Made by a program: the position numbers and the translations under genes. Positions 13,201-34,427 of a DNA stretch of 62,000 bases are shown one piece after another (the first letter of the stretch is position 1; every line of letters starts with the position of its first letter). A model generated the notes under the pieces. The model searched no databases, was not told the origin of the DNA, and saw only the letters and a list, made by a program, of their open reading frames with translations. The stretch is from Glandiceps talaboti. Taxonomy: Eukaryota > Hemichordata > Enteropneusta > Spengelidae. The stretch spans positions 16,796,003-16,858,002 of the forward strand of contig NC_135551.1 in NCBI RefSeq assembly GCF_964340395.1, given 5' to 3'.

Positions 13201-13737
13201 ATGGAATGAGTAGTTGCACCCACTCTTGGAAATGTGTTGAGCAGGAAACATTTCCATTCGTGTCGACCATCAGGGAAAGTAAAGGAGTACGCACGTATCC
13301 TCTATCCGTCCGTCCATCTGTATTGACCCATCCAGCCATTTACTCTCCATTCCTTCCTCACATACCTACTACCTAGACCATCCCCCTACACAAACACACA
13401 TATACATACATACATACATACATACATACATACATACATACATGCATACATGCATACATACATACATACATACATACATACATACATACATACATACATA
13501 CATACATACATACACACGCATACATACATACATACATACATACATACATACATACATACATACATACATACATACATACACGCATACATACATACATACA
13601 TACATACATACATACATACATACATACATACATACATGCATACATACATACATACACACATACACACATACATACATACATACATACATACATACATACA
13701 TACACACATGCATACACACGTACATACACATACATAC

Positions 13738-13770
<33 letters not shown>

Positions 13771-16584
13771 TACATACATACATACATACATACATACATA
13801 CATACATACATACATACATACACACACATACACACATACATACATACATACATACATACATACATACATACATACATACATACATACATACATACATACA
13901 CACACATACACACACATACATACATACATACATACACACACACATACATACATACATACATACATACACACATACATACACACACATACATATATACATA
14001 CATACACACATACATACATACATACATACATACATACATACATACATACACACACACATACATACATACATACATACATACATACATACATACATACATA
14101 CATACATACATACATACATACATACATACATACAAGCGTTTAGCATGCTAAAATGACATGTGTAAATACTTAAGTCGGTAGGTAACAGTTTCCGGGTAAT
14201 GACCCGGCCAACACCGTATAGCGCCATCAACAGTGTGTATTCATGAGTCCGGTAGGGTATTCGACTCCTTATTATTGCATAAGTTGGGGTTGAGGACATA
14301 CCAGCATATCGAGTCAAGTGTTTTCATATATTCTATAATGTCTTTTTTAAGTATTCATTGCTAGTGATAGAAGCATTTACCACGATGCAAACTTACAATG
14401 GTTTTGTTTATAAAGGAATAGGCATGTATTGTTTTTTCAAAACCGTGTGCCTGGAAACATACGTATTCTATAGGTTTACGCCCGTAAGTGTATTCATAGA
14501 TCGTGTTTGTATCGTGTAGTGATACCACTTATTTCATATACTTTATTTTAGACTATAGTGTGTGCTCAGGCGTTGAGTTATATCAGTATATATTACAGTT
14601 TAGTTCATTATAAGTACCAAAATATACAATTTACCGTAAAAGTAGCAATTGCGTTAGTTATTCTTTATTCATTTAACGGATTTATATAAATATGGATACT
14701 TTAATACTCATCGGATGGAGATGTATATCATGCAAGGAAGACAAGAAAGATAAGATGGCAGATAACTAGATGAACAAAATATGAACTTAAAGTGTCACGA
14801 GGTCTATGATCAGTGATGACAATGGATAACCTTATGTCTTTATTAGTGAGAATCTATTAATTGTGCCTGACACTGACAGACTGACTGACTCATTTTTTAA
14901 AAATAACACATGAAATGAAATGTGGATTAGTTTATGAACTAATACAGTGTTTCTGATTAAATCTACTTTCTATTTTGAAATTCTGACATAGGCTGTATGC
15001 GAGGAAAAACATTTATCACATTCCGCGCAAAACAAAGCGGTGAAGGGCGATTCATGTTCAATCTATACAATTTAATACCTCTGTAATATTTCCTAACTTG
15101 GGTGGCTTGCAGTGGTGGATCTAGGAATGTTGATGCCATCGTGTATGCGCAATCATATTTTTTTTAATGAGTGCAATGTAGGTGTTTGGCCACAGTGTAT
15201 GCTAGGCAAAGTGTTTGCAATCATATTCAATATTAATGTTCTTCTCCTAAAATATTGATATATCTCAGCCTCTCCTACGTCTAATTTTGAAAAAAATGCA
15301 GAAATATATTAGCCCAAACTGACTATATCGAGAAAATATCGGAATTATTGATAACAATACTGGGATAAACAATGAATTGCTATCAGTCTTAACGCCGTTT
15401 ACTAGGATACCTTTAGTTTGTATTAGGCTAATTTCACTTTGTATGTAAGTAACATGGAATATGCAAATATGTACAAGAATCACTAATATAACCAATATAA
15501 AAACAAGCGGAAAATTAACAGGTACGCACATCAATTCAAACTTTTGCGATATATCTTCTTTACAGGTATTAACAACAGGCCTAGGGTAAGTTTCAATTCA
15601 CATTGGTTACCATATGAAACAAGTATATTAACTATACACTATGAAATATTGATTAGTAGGCAAAAACAATATGATCTCTAGAGATGTATGTTTGGTTCAT
15701 AGGATTACTGTTATTTGATTTTTGTATATATTTGCAAAATATGAAAATTGAATACCTGTCGTTTTATTAGTATACGTTGTAGTACGACGGAATTTACGAT
15801 CGTTTTGTACATACACGTTTATTGAACGTTGAAAGTGTTTGACGGTGTTTTGTACAACATTCAAAGAGGCGGAGAAAGAGTGTTTTGTGAAATATCATGC
15901 AAAATACACTATAACAAACACACTCTCAACGACAATACTAGTTAAGTGACAAAGAAATCATTAAATACTGAGAACTCGAACAATACTCGGTAATAACACC
16001 CACTGTAGGGGGTTTACGAAAAGGAGGCGAACACAAAAGAGCACAGTTATAGAGATGGGTTGTACGGTTATGAGGTGTGGATACTTGCGATCGACCTGCA
16101 ACCATTAATTCACATGTGAAAGATGGAAAGATTAACGGGAAAAATATAACAGCGCTATATTTTTTTTCAAAAGTGTAATCTCATCTTTTATGTCGGTTAT
16201 AAAGCATGATAAACAGATGTAGACTTCAAAAAGTAATACAATACAATTTAAAGAAGGCGTTGAATTGAAAACATCATGTACGTATGTATTTTATACATGG
16301 TGATATTTGGTCATGGAGAGTAACTTTCACAATACACAAAACATACCACATTTGTAAGACAACCGTATGACTGTAGAATACTAGGAAAATCACAACGTAC
16401 ATGTACTTGTCATGCACAACAATATGGACATGAATTCTGCTCTCAGCACGAATGTGACCAAACAGTCGTTATCATAGGCAATTACAAACAAAACAAAATA
16501 AACTTACCTCCAAGGAAACTGATGCCGCTAACACGGCAGTCAGGAAAACAAACACTTTCAACATGTCTATGTGTGATGGGTGAC
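7118..16584 (-). CDS. Secreted multi-LDLa protein gene
   Basis: Minus-strand gene read as a 5'UTR exon (ends 17038), a signal-peptide exon (16584-16508, ATG at 16564) and LDLa exons 11208-11101, 10787-10674, 9880-9773, 9043-8930, 8064-7957 and 7231-7118. The N-terminus [19 protein letters not shown] is a classic signal peptide. Each LDLa exon has acceptor ag and donor gtac, is phase 1-1, and encodes a complete six-cysteine module of 36 or 38 residues with an acidic calcium-binding end (DGSDE or near). LDLa modules bind calcium and protein or lipoprotein ligands outside the cell. The signal exon ends in phase 0 whereas the first LDLa exon needs phase 1, so at least one exon between 16.5 and 11.2 kb was not found. 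The 3' end is also unresolved. The ligand is unknown. Confidence 0.75.
7957..8064 (-). CDS. LDLa exon 5 (108 nt)
   Basis: Acceptor ggacag before 8064 and donor gtacttat after 7957, phase 1-1. A 36-residue module starting [16 protein letters not shown] and ending [13 protein letters not shown], with six cysteines and a full calcium motif. It is nearly identical to the exon at 9773-9880. Confidence 0.92.
8930..9043 (-). CDS. LDLa exon 4 (114 nt)
   Basis: Acceptor cttag before 9043 and donor gtacgttc after 8930, phase 1-1. A 38-residue module starting [15 protein letters not shown] and ending [12 protein letters not shown]. All six cysteines and the DGSDE motif are present. Confidence 0.92.
9773..9880 (-). 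CDS. LDLa exon 3 (108 nt)
   Basis: Acceptor ggacag before 9880 and donor gtacttat after 9773. The module reads [19 protein letters not shown], then [16 protein letters not shown]. Intact; its sister copy is 7957-8064. Confidence 0.92.
10674..10787 (-). CDS. LDLa exon 2 (114 nt)
   Basis: Acceptor cttag before 10787 and donor gtacgtcc after 10674. The module starts [15 protein letters not shown] and ends [12 protein letters not shown]. The calcium-binding DGSDE has become DRSDE (Gly to Arg); the acidic side chains remain. Confidence 0.9.
11101..11208 (-). CDS. LDLa exon 1 (108 nt)
   Basis: Acceptor ggacag before 11208 and donor gtacgcac after 11101. The module starts [16 protein letters not shown] and ends [13 protein letters not shown], with six cysteines. 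It is the most diverged of the three 108-nt copies, so it may be the oldest. Confidence 0.9.
11238..11326 (-). pseudogene. Relic of an LDLa exon
   Basis: On the minus strand, CATATCAGGACATATTGCC, then an AATGTAACAATG stretch, lines up with the acceptor and first codons of the good exons (CATATCTGGACAGATTGCC..., GAATGTGACAATGG). The acceptor AG has become AT, a cysteine codon is disturbed, and the second half is unrecognisable. This is an inactivated exon copy just upstream of the first functional module. Confidence 0.55.
11560..12841. other. Intronic or intergenic, nothing recognised
   Basis: AT-rich and without exon-like frames on either strand. It lies within the inferred large intron between the signal-peptide exon and the first LDLa exon. 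Confidence 0.5.
12842..12957. repeat. Pentanucleotide array switching TTGTC to TTGTA
   Basis: About ten units of (TTGTC) run directly into about twelve units of (TTGTA), with one intermediate unit. Open frames here on both strands (CLVLS, QYNTI and similar) arise from the repeat. Confidence 0.95.
13395..14135. repeat. 740-bp (TACA)n array
   Basis: A nearly continuous tetranucleotide array of CATA/TACA with scattered CACA and CATG variants. It opens long frames on both strands (MYVC and IHTY polymers) that are not genes. Confidence 0.97.
14136..16507. other. Intron of the LDLa gene, no exon found
   Basis: By the gene model this is the first coding intron, and a small phase 0-to-1 exon should exist here or before 11.2 kb. 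I could not identify it. The frame at 15265-15534 on the minus strand is hydrophobic but lacks any other support. Confidence 0.45.
16508..16584 (-). CDS. Signal-peptide exon of the LDLa gene
   Basis: Acceptor tttcag precedes 16584, a 20-nt leader follows, then ATG at 16564 and 19 codons [19 protein letters not shown] before donor gtaagt (phase 0). The hydrophobic core and small residues fit a cleavable signal peptide. Confidence 0.85.
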
Positions 16585-16916
16585 CTGAAATGGAATAAAA
16601 ACAATGAAATGTTTCTTAATAAACTCAGTCCTTGAAAGATATTTACATACAAAACACCTAGCCTGTAACAAAATAGTGAACTTCATTGCAAACTAAAGCT
16701 AAGTAGCGGATATTAAGAAACCTGCGAACTTTCACAACCGTATTTATAAAGAGATGTGAACAGTAAAACTATAACTTTGTAGTGCGTTCTGTGTAAAATA
16801 GTAACCTTTCATTATAAGAACCAAATTTAAATTAAACTAATTGTTCAATTAGCCTTTTTTTAAAATTCAAATCCATGTTAATCATTTCCACACTAAAATA
16901 ATCATCTGACACGAAT

Positions 16917-18625
16917 GCTCAGTGTTATGAAGAAGGCGAAGAAGAATTATGATTATTGCAATGTATTTCAGTACAGCAGAGAAGTCACTTAAGTCGTACC
17001 AGAAAATATTGCAGAACTCAAATAAATTATCACATACCTGTTATGTGAGAAAATATAGCAGTAGAACAGTCTTCAGCGTCCACTAACTGCAAGTCGGCAA
17101 CGTTTGAATGATGCAAATTCACTGCAGTACCTTGTTAAGCTCACACTTTTATTTATTTCAAACAATGCTTGTCAGAAATACACAAAAAGCTTGACTATTT
17201 TGATGAACTTTGTAGATTTTCCTGGCAATTTCACTGAAAATATCTAAATGAGCAGTTCAGTAAGTCTGGTAAACATAATGAATACGAACTCACATTGCGA
17301 CAGATCTGACAGATGTAACAATAAACAATGGCTTAAAACTTTACGTCAAATGTTGAGGGTCTTTAAATATTGTGTATTGGTGATTGTGAGAATGAATAAA
17401 AAATGACTGAATAACTTCACCTACGTTTTACGTAATTAGCTTCTTTTTTGTTGTACTTTATGTGTGTTTTGAATGCAGTCTATGGGCAGTGACTATGTGA
17501 GGGTACGTCTGCTGTGTTCATTATGTACAAAGTTGTCACGACATTATCAATCATGTCTTTATTCTCATAAAACATACACAAATGTTTCATTCATTTCATT
17601 CCTTAAAAGTGAGCAATGAAAGAAATACTGCTATGTCCTTTCGTAACATTTTAATAATGGAAGTCAGTTGAAAATATTTGTTTTTAAGACTACCGTTAGC
17701 TCGCTTACATAAAGAGGATTGTGAAAACATGCCACGTGTCATGACGATACTATTAATGGCATAATCCTGCAATTTTAAGCCCCAGAACTGTTGGCCCACG
17801 AATGTTCATATGCCGCAAATGGGAGGTAATGCAGTCACGTCAGGCTTATGTCAATTTTTATTACTTTATCAATTATCAAATATCAACGAACATATGATTT
17901 TTCAGCACCTTGGTAAATTATTCATTGCATGTCCATGTGTTTTGCCATTTTGGGGGGATTGCCTGCAAGTGTTTGTGTTAAATGACAACATAGTTATCAA
18001 ATTCTCTTTGCCTTGTAAGTGACCAAATTTAAGTGATAATATATCACACATAATAATTCTTTACTTGATGCAGTAATAGAATATAAATGTTAGTAGATAT
18101 TTATTTTTTATTTGATACAATCCATAATTTTGTTCTGACGAGAGAGTTATATCATTACGTGGTCGGTCGGACATACCCCCACCAGACATTTTGAAAAAGC
18201 TTGTCTGTCTGTCTGTCATTATTATTTTTTAAACTGTTGGTGTGCTCAAGTAATGAGAAGGCAGCCTGCTTTAATGGCAAGGCTGTGGTTATTTTTTCTG
18301 TTTCCTGTAATGTGCGAGTGTAACGTTATTTATAATACAAGACAACCGATAAATTCTACAAAATAAAATGAATACCTGACAAATAATGATCAGACAGGCT
18401 ACATATTACATTGCTCGATTTATGTGTTAGTGACCTCCATTTGAAATGCAAGTATCTCCTCTCCCCAATTACCGCCACGGTTACGGCTATGGCTTTACTA
18501 AATGCATTAATGCAATCTAATATAATCCACAATACTTATACACTAGAGTCTTTTCTGATGTCACTCTCTCACTGTCTCTTGAAGTTTCGTACACCAATTG
18601 CAAGCTGCTCTTGGAAGCTTAATTT
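16917..18625. repeat. Segmental duplication, right copy
   Basis: Near-identical to 1-1732; see that entry. The best-conserved part is the 5'UTR exon and about 400 bp upstream of it. Small indels and substitutions increase beyond 17.6 kb. Confidence 0.93.
17038..17158 (-). promoter_or_regulatory. Promoter and 5'UTR exon of the LDLa gene
   Basis: The minus strand has AATAAATAAAAG (about 17147-17158) as a TATA-like element, then a leader of about 80-100 nt ending CAG|gtatgtg (exon end 17038). The next exon inward is the signal-peptide exon. The start site is inferred, and the same block is repeated at 120-239. Confidence 0.6.
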
Positions 18626-18634
18626 ATTCCATCC

Positions 18635-18635
18635 C

Positions 18636-18677
<42 letters not shown>

Positions 18678-18678
18678 C

Positions 18679-18757
<79 letters not shown>
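18635..18757. repeat. (CT)n/(CA)n microsatellite
   Basis: A CT array with an internal CA stretch of about 11 units. It sits exactly where similarity to the left duplication copy ends. Confidence 0.97.
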
Positions 18758-18760
<3 letters not shown>

Positions 18761-19239
18761 ACAGATATTGTTGACGTTATTAACGTTGCGACGTCACTAC
18801 TAGAAGAGAACGGATGTTATGCCTGGGATACCCACATCTTTTTCTCTCCTTTGTAGTGCCATCATGGAGATATCGCCCCTTTTCTTCCATGGTTACAATG
18901 CTAGTGATCCATGTGTGATCTGAGCATGCGCGAATTTGACACCATCGTATATTTTTCACAATCCCCTGTCAATCGCCTTACTTGTATGCAAATATCGTGA
19001 GTTTATAGTGATAAAATAAGGCTTCTTTTGGCAATTCAGTACCCCCAGTTTACTTCTTTTTGTCATGATTTTTCGATAATTGCAAAACTCAAACCCAGTT
19101 CAATTTTCACTGGTTGAAAGAAGAATATGTGGCAAAAGAGGATATTATCTCAAAAATGGTCAAAATAATGACTTTTTGTGCATCTCCACCTTCATGCATT
19201 GCTAGTTGTTATTCGCATATGCCATATATATTGTTACAC

Positions 19240-19672
19240 GTGTAGTGTAAAGTATACCTTGTTACGTCACAAGTCATGTGATACCTGTAATTTCCATCTG
19301 CTTTCATCACATGCATTGTAGAAGAATGTTATTTTCATCTCGTTACGTCACAAATAATGTTAAAATTGTAAGTTTCATCTCCTTTATCGTTTTCATTGTA
19401 CTGGCAGGCTGTTTTCATCTGGCTACGTTAATATCATCAGGAATGTAATTCTCATCTGCTTATATCACATGTACTGTAGCTAGTGGCACGATATTTCCAT
19501 CTCCTTACCCCAAAATATTGTTACATCTGTAATGTTAATCTGGTTCCGTCACATGTATTGTACAGGTATGCTATTTTCATCTTTTTACATCACAGATATT
19601 GCTACAGCTGTAAATTTCATCTGCACATTCATTGTACTAACAACTATGTGAATTTCTACCACCTTCCATCAC
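19240..19672. repeat. Diverged tandem repeat, about 95-100 bp units
   Basis: Phrases such as TTTCATCT, GTTACGTCACA, CTGTAATTT and CATTGTA recur in order four to five times with much divergence. It ends directly against the fibrinogen-domain remnant. Confidence 0.55.
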
Positions 19673-20240
19673 AGAACTGATAAACGATTGTGCAGAAATG
19701 AAGGCCGATGGGATAACAGAGAGTGGACTTTACCCAATCACAATAGAAAAAAGAAAGTCAATATGAAGGTCTTTATGTATACAGTGATATGAACATTGAC
19801 TGCATCGTCATACAGAAGCGTACGATGTCGGATTTGATCGAGATTGGGAAGATTATGAGGATGGTTTTGGAGATTTAACAAATAACTTCTGGTATGGTCT
19901 TTACCAAATCCATCTCTTAACGGAAATCAAGAGGCACACTTTATGTATGGACATGGCAGACTTTAATGGTAAACATTTTTTGGTTGAAAAAGGCGCATCC
20001 AATTATAAGTTTATCGATTGGTAAAACATATCGCGGGTAATGTTACGGATGAATGAGTTACCACAACGGTGCACAGAGGTCTACAAAGGACAGAGATAAC
20101 TCCAATCACCCTGACGATGTGCCCTGTGCTACATTAATTTCTGCAGTCAGGATGGTGGTATACCAAAGAGATGTGTTATTTAGTTAAACCAAATGCTTTT
20201 CACATATCTGATGACTTTGGTGCGCTCGCAGTGATGTACT
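19672..20240 (+). pseudogene. Fibrinogen-related domain (FReD) pseudogene
   Basis: After an acceptor-like catcacag, frame fragments spell the FReD consensus in order: DCAEMKADGITESGLYPI, then SDMNID and VIQKRT, then GFDRDWEDYEDGFGDL, NNFWYGLYQIHLLT, MADFNG, STKDRDNSNHPDD and a CA...GG...KRC end. The pieces fall in different frames with stops between them (for example after the SGLYPI segment), so it cannot encode an intact domain. FReDs of ficolin and FREP proteins bind sugars or acetylated ligands and act in innate recognition. I cannot tell whether it was a single-exon insert or part of a longer gene. Confidence 0.82.
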
Positions 20241-22074
20241 TCGTAAAGGAAAACGAGCCCATTCCAATGAAAGAGTTCCAAATAACACTTCTATAAAACA
20301 ACTACAAAAAAAGACTGATTTCCGTAAAATTATGTTTCAGACCATATGCTATAATTAAAATAATCACGTTTATCGCACATATAGAATGGCTACCTTCTTG
20401 GTTTTTACAACAACAAAAACAGAATCAAAGGTGATTCAAAATACTGCCTCATTAACTATTACTATTTTGCCAGACGATAGCATATTTTGGTTTTGACACA
20501 GACACCTTGTAAATGACTGGGGTTTTCTTTACGTTGGTTCTCGTCGCACTTACTTCGAGGGTTATATTGGTTTAAAAAAGAAATTTTCGCATAGCCTAAG
20601 CTACGGTTGTATAGTTTAATACACAAAGCACAAATTTAGTTTGTTGAAAACAATGGGGTTAATGCGGTTTAGAGCCTACGTAATACTGATAGAGTGGTTA
20701 AGGGGAAAGAATAGAATAAGGTTTCTATATAATAGGATAAATATAACGGTTATAAATTGATTTTTGCTATTTTGTTCACCTTTGCCCTTAAGTCAGGGTG
20801 TAGAATAATATTACAAACGATGGAATAAATGCAGTCAATATAATTGTACTTTGGGTGAGTGGGTGAGTGGGTGGGTGGGTGGGTATTTCAAACAGTTAAG
20901 TCATTGAATGATAGTCAAATTGTTAGTTAGAATGGCAGCTTGAAATCTGGAACTAGCTGGTTGTAGCCTCATCACTACTGCTTTATGCCGAATGGCTAAA
21001 GTGGGAATACTTGAACCACATCTCTTAACAAGTCAACCCAGGTACCTGTACCATACGAAGCCTAGATCACAAAGGTTGCTAGATATGTGAATATTTTAAT
21101 CGTTTGTGAAACTATGGATTTTATGATCTCCAGGAACACAGGGAGTTCAAGATGTTACTTAGGGCTGTTGTGTTGATATAGGTCTGTACCCGTGGGGCGA
21201 CAGTTGTAGAGCACTATGATGCTGACATTCACTGTAGATGGTGATTTGAAATATGAAAGGATAATATTTATTGTTAGTACACATTGTTATATGTAGTGTG
21301 TAGATCCTTAAGAGTTCACGAAATATTTATTTCCATAAACTAGCTTATATCAATATCATCAAATAACAGTCAAGTGAATTCTAAAGCGGTATATTCCATA
21401 TGTAAAGGAAAATGACGATATTGTGACAGACTTCATGACTGAGCATATAACCAGGAAATATATCGACTTGATCAACACATAGGATGTGAGACCATTACAC
21501 TATGGTACTACAGCAAGACAGTGGCCGTATAAACCTGCCAGATTCAGAAAGAATACAGAAACAAGCCTTCGTCAAATGTGGTTAAAATAAAACCATGAAA
21601 TATAAAACCATCTACTCCGATTCGACACAATAAAATAAGCATGAAAAATAATTATACCTACCCTTCAGGGGGTGGTATATGCCATTACGATTAGTTGTCT
21701 TCATGAGTGTGTGCTAGTCTGTTTGTCTGTGACATGGTATTTTGCAAAAACAAGTGTCTCTTGAAATTAAAACGAAATTTGATAATTCATGTAAATTCTT
21801 TGGGGCAATGGCTAGAACTGATTAGATTGGAGATCTGGTCCAGCATAAAACACAACTCGTTTAGTCAATAAAGTGAAATATATCCCCAATTCGATGAAAT
21901 GATTTTTTCCACATATCCACACGCTGTTTGAATGTTGGTGCTGATCTTAACATAAGCTTACGACTGCAATCTGAAGACTAAAGCAACAGATACAAATTTA
22001 AAAGCAATATTTGTTATGAGAATGGCAAAATTAACGAATACTGCCAATGCGAATGTCATATTTACCTTTTCAAG
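20241..22074. other. Noncoding, nothing recognised
   Basis: No exon or RNA gene seen. A short GTGGGTGA-type microsatellite lies near 20855-20885. Confidence 0.5.
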
Positions 22075-22442
22075 TTTTAACTTAAAATGGCCATATGGAT
22101 GAGAATTTGGTATTTATTTTGGATTTTTATTTGATAAAACAGCTTCACCATGTTTTTCTACTTGAAAAAATAATGTGAAAGAACATATACCAAGTTCATG
22201 TTCGCTACTCAATAAACTGCAAAACATTAAACAATGTGTAAAATGTTTGTTATTGTACGTACAATAACAAACTTTTTACACTTTGTGCATCTTTTTGCAA
22301 TGTATTGAGTTATGAACACGGACTTGGTCAATGTTCTTTCACATTATTTTTTCAAGTAGAAAAACATAGTGAAGCTGTTTTATCAAATAAAAATCCAAAA
22401 TAAATACCAAATTCTCATCCATATGGCCACTTTAATACTAAA
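22075..22442. mobile_element. Full-length palindromic (foldback) element, about 360 bp
   Basis: The element is one long imperfect palindrome centred between 22258 and 22259 (TTGTAC|GTACAA). Each arm is about 180 bp, starting GGCCATATGGATGAGAATTT on the left and ending with its complement on the right. A diverged relative is at 44629-44995. No coding capacity, so this is a MITE-like or foldback transposon. Confidence 0.9.
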
Positions 22443-24180
22443 AGTTTTTTTTGTCGAAGTCCTTCTATAAGAGGGGTAATATTGTACTGTTGTCTATCTA
22501 TGTGTGTATGTTTGTCTGTCTGACTGTCAATCTGTATGTATGTCTGTGAACACGATATCTCGAAACGACTGCATCATATGTAATGAAATTAACCATGTAT
22601 TTCTTATTGTAATAACAAACACAACTGTTTGCATTTTGTCAAACATCCAATAAATTTACATATATGATTTGCATGCTTAATTATTTCCTTTTTGTAATTA
22701 GGCTATATGTCCAAGCTTCAATTTCAGTACAGTTTGGTACAGGCATCGGAGATAAAAAGACGAGTGTATGTTATAAAAAGTGTTGATGTATCGTTTAATT
22801 TTAATGCGCCATTTGCACACGATTAATGCTTTTCGGTCATTAAGCTATTTGGCAAGAGTGCAGGCTTTAACTTTCAGTGATTAACGTGTCACGTGGATAA
22901 ATAAAAAGCTTTGGTGTATAATGACAAAAACGATACAATGCACATTGCAATTCTCTGGCTTTATTAATGTATAGGCTTGTACACTTAACTTATATACTTA
23001 TGCCATACCAAAATCCCAAGAAACAAAAAATATCCAACCACAAACATTATTTCCTTAGCTCTAAACCCGGAACTAATAGAGAAAGAATGTCTGGTCTCAA
23101 GAAAAGAAGTGAAGTGTAGAATACGAATCTGTAACCCTGCTGTTTGAATTGAACTTTACAGCTGATTCTCACACCACAAGAAATAAATTAAAACGAATAT
23201 GTTAGTGGTCTTGTAGCATTTGTCATCAATTACGTTTTCATTTTCGTGTAGTGCACGTGTCAATATTCACTCTCACGTCGTGGCATAGTAGTTCTCAGTA
23301 TCAATCTATCGGTATCCATTATTCGTACTCGCAACTGGAAGACAAAAGAGAAATCGTCGACATCAGATAAAAAGCACACACCGTTTTACTCCAAAATAAG
23401 ATTTTTTTTTTAAGTTGATGAACATTTTTATGAGCTAATGCGGACGTAATTAAGGAAGGCTCTACTATTGGTACACTTCTGCCTTGTACTGGAGCTCTAT
23501 AGTGGTACAAATTGTTTACAAATTTCCATACGGTATGAAAACAAATGTTTTTTTTTGTAACCTGTATGCACTAAATTGATAAGTTACACGAGGTAACATG
23601 ATTTTTTTTCAGAACATGGATATCAGACAGCCACTGAACTTAAAATGAGTCTTCAGTAATTATAAGGGGAGGGCCGGGGAATTAGGAGGCCATATTTTAG
23701 AATTTCAAATTGCAAGTTGATGGTCCCATTTTACTGTGAATTATATTGTGATTTTAACATATAACCAATGTCACAGAGTCTACAATACCAGACCCCATCG
23801 CTACCACCATTGCACTGTAATATCAGAACATATCAGTCTAATCGCTGCTGACAACCATCATTCATTAAATCAAGTGTTAGGTGTGGTGTGGTGTGGTGTA
23901 ATTAGAAGAGTGGGTCTCACAGAAGTTCAGGGTAAACAGTACGGTAAGGTATTAATGATAATGTGGTGGGGTGGGGTGGGAATGTTGACTTCGGTCTGGC
24001 AATGTAGGTAGTGCACCCGTCTAATCTTTGGGAGTTCTGCTCTTCAGCTCAGTCAATGAGATCCAACATAGGTATTGATTACTTAAGTTCCCTCTCAAAA
24101 CATTGCTGTGATGGTAGTAATGGGAAACAATAAATGCAATGCCTATAAAACACATATATGGTGATAAAAAGTCGTGTATA
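22443..24180. other. Noncoding, nothing recognised
   Basis: Intergenic or 3' flank of the vWD gene on the minus strand. Short GTGGT-rich patches lie near 23880 and 23965. No convincing exon. Confidence 0.5.
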
Positions 24181-33068
<8,888 letters not shown>

Positions 33069-34325
33069 TGTCACAGATTGTCTAAAAACAACCTGGCACT
33101 CTTCAATAGTAGTTGTGGGTCTCGAACTCTCCAGAGGTAAAACTAAAGTGATCACGACGTGTCAACGTATGATATAGCACTACTTGTATGTGTTTGTGTG
33201 CGATGACTATTTTATTACACTTTTCTACAGTTATTAGTGTTCACATGATGCGTTCATTAAATGTTTAATTGACGTCGTCAGTAAAATTTAGTAAAAGATA
33301 ATCCCCAAAAACCACAGACTCTTTAGCATTTTATACTAGATGTCAAAATTTACCGAAATTGTTTATCGTTTTTATTCAAGCTGGCGGTCTAAAAACATTC
33401 CTTTTTACGGTTTTTTTTTCTCATGTTGATGTTACTGTTTGGTAAGCCTATATGATTTAATCATTATTGATACATTACAGGTTGTGTCATGTGTTGTTTA
33501 CACACAATAATATACAACGATAATTTTTTTATTCCCACATGACAGTAATAAAAACGCAATCACTGTTTGGAATCGGACGTGCCAAAGGTCAAACTGGTGT
33601 CTCATATGGTTATATTCTTTTTATCTTCATTCTGTTAATAATGACAGGGTCTTCAAAATAATGAATCTATTATGATAATTTTACACCGGGGGTGTCACTT
33701 GTGGATTTTAAAGTTGCAGTATGGAGGTAAAATGGGGTATTTATTTTGGATAGAAATGACCAATAAAAGAACTTTAGTGTCTTGGAGCGTTTACTTGACA
33801 AACAATGTTAACTTTTTTGCAACTTTGATAATGTTCTAAAGGGAACCCCACTCCAGGAAATGGAGATAGTTTCATAAACTACGCGTTCCGGAGGGTCATT
33901 GTATGATTTTACATCAATCATAATTACTTACAATTTCAGAGAAAACATTAAGTTGGTCTTGTGTCTTCATATGGTATATTTGCTGTGGGATATTGCATCA
34001 TGGGAATCAGCAGAATTAATATACTAGTATTCATTGTTGCACAATGAATATTCATGACTCCTGAGTGCTTATTCCCGTTAAGTGTCAAACACGTATAAAT
34101 GAATATTCATTGTGTAACCATAACAAATGTATGAAAACGTGACCGCTGCGTTTTTAAAATCAACTTGTGGTGTATAAACTCTCCAAACTGTGATAACGTT
34201 TCATTCATACCGGGCAAAGTAACAATTAAACATTTATCAAGAATGATTCCTCTAGGTCAGAGAGAATCATACACAATTTACTCGTTGATGAATTTGAGTT
34301 TTAAGCTTCCCATTGTTTTTTTAAA
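33069..34325. other. Upstream flank of the vWD gene
   Basis: No coding sequence recognised. 33700-33900 has repeat-like phrases (TATTTATTTTGGAT) seen in the 22.1-kb and 44.6-kb elements, too short to assign. A small inverted repeat ATTCATTGTT.../...GAATATTCATTGTG lies at 34028-34125. Confidence 0.4.
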
Positions 34326-34427
34326 GGATTTTGTAGATGAGACAAACGCTTTTCTAGAGTGAAAGTGAATATCCTAGGATTCTGTAGATGAGACAAACGC
34401 TTTTCTAGAGTGCAAAGTGAATATCGA
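34326..34427. repeat. 52-bp tandem duplication
   Basis: GGATTTTGTAGATGAGACAA and the following sequence is repeated 52 bp later with three or four differences. Confidence 0.95.

Noticed and set aside
13369-14317. Long open frames on both strands (MYVC and IHTY polymers, up to 314 codons)
   Set aside because: They are the TACA microsatellite read in different frames. Both strands are open at once, with no start context or domain.
33700-33900. Possible third member of the 22.1-kb palindrome family
   Set aside because: Only short phrases match and no inverted arm is present.
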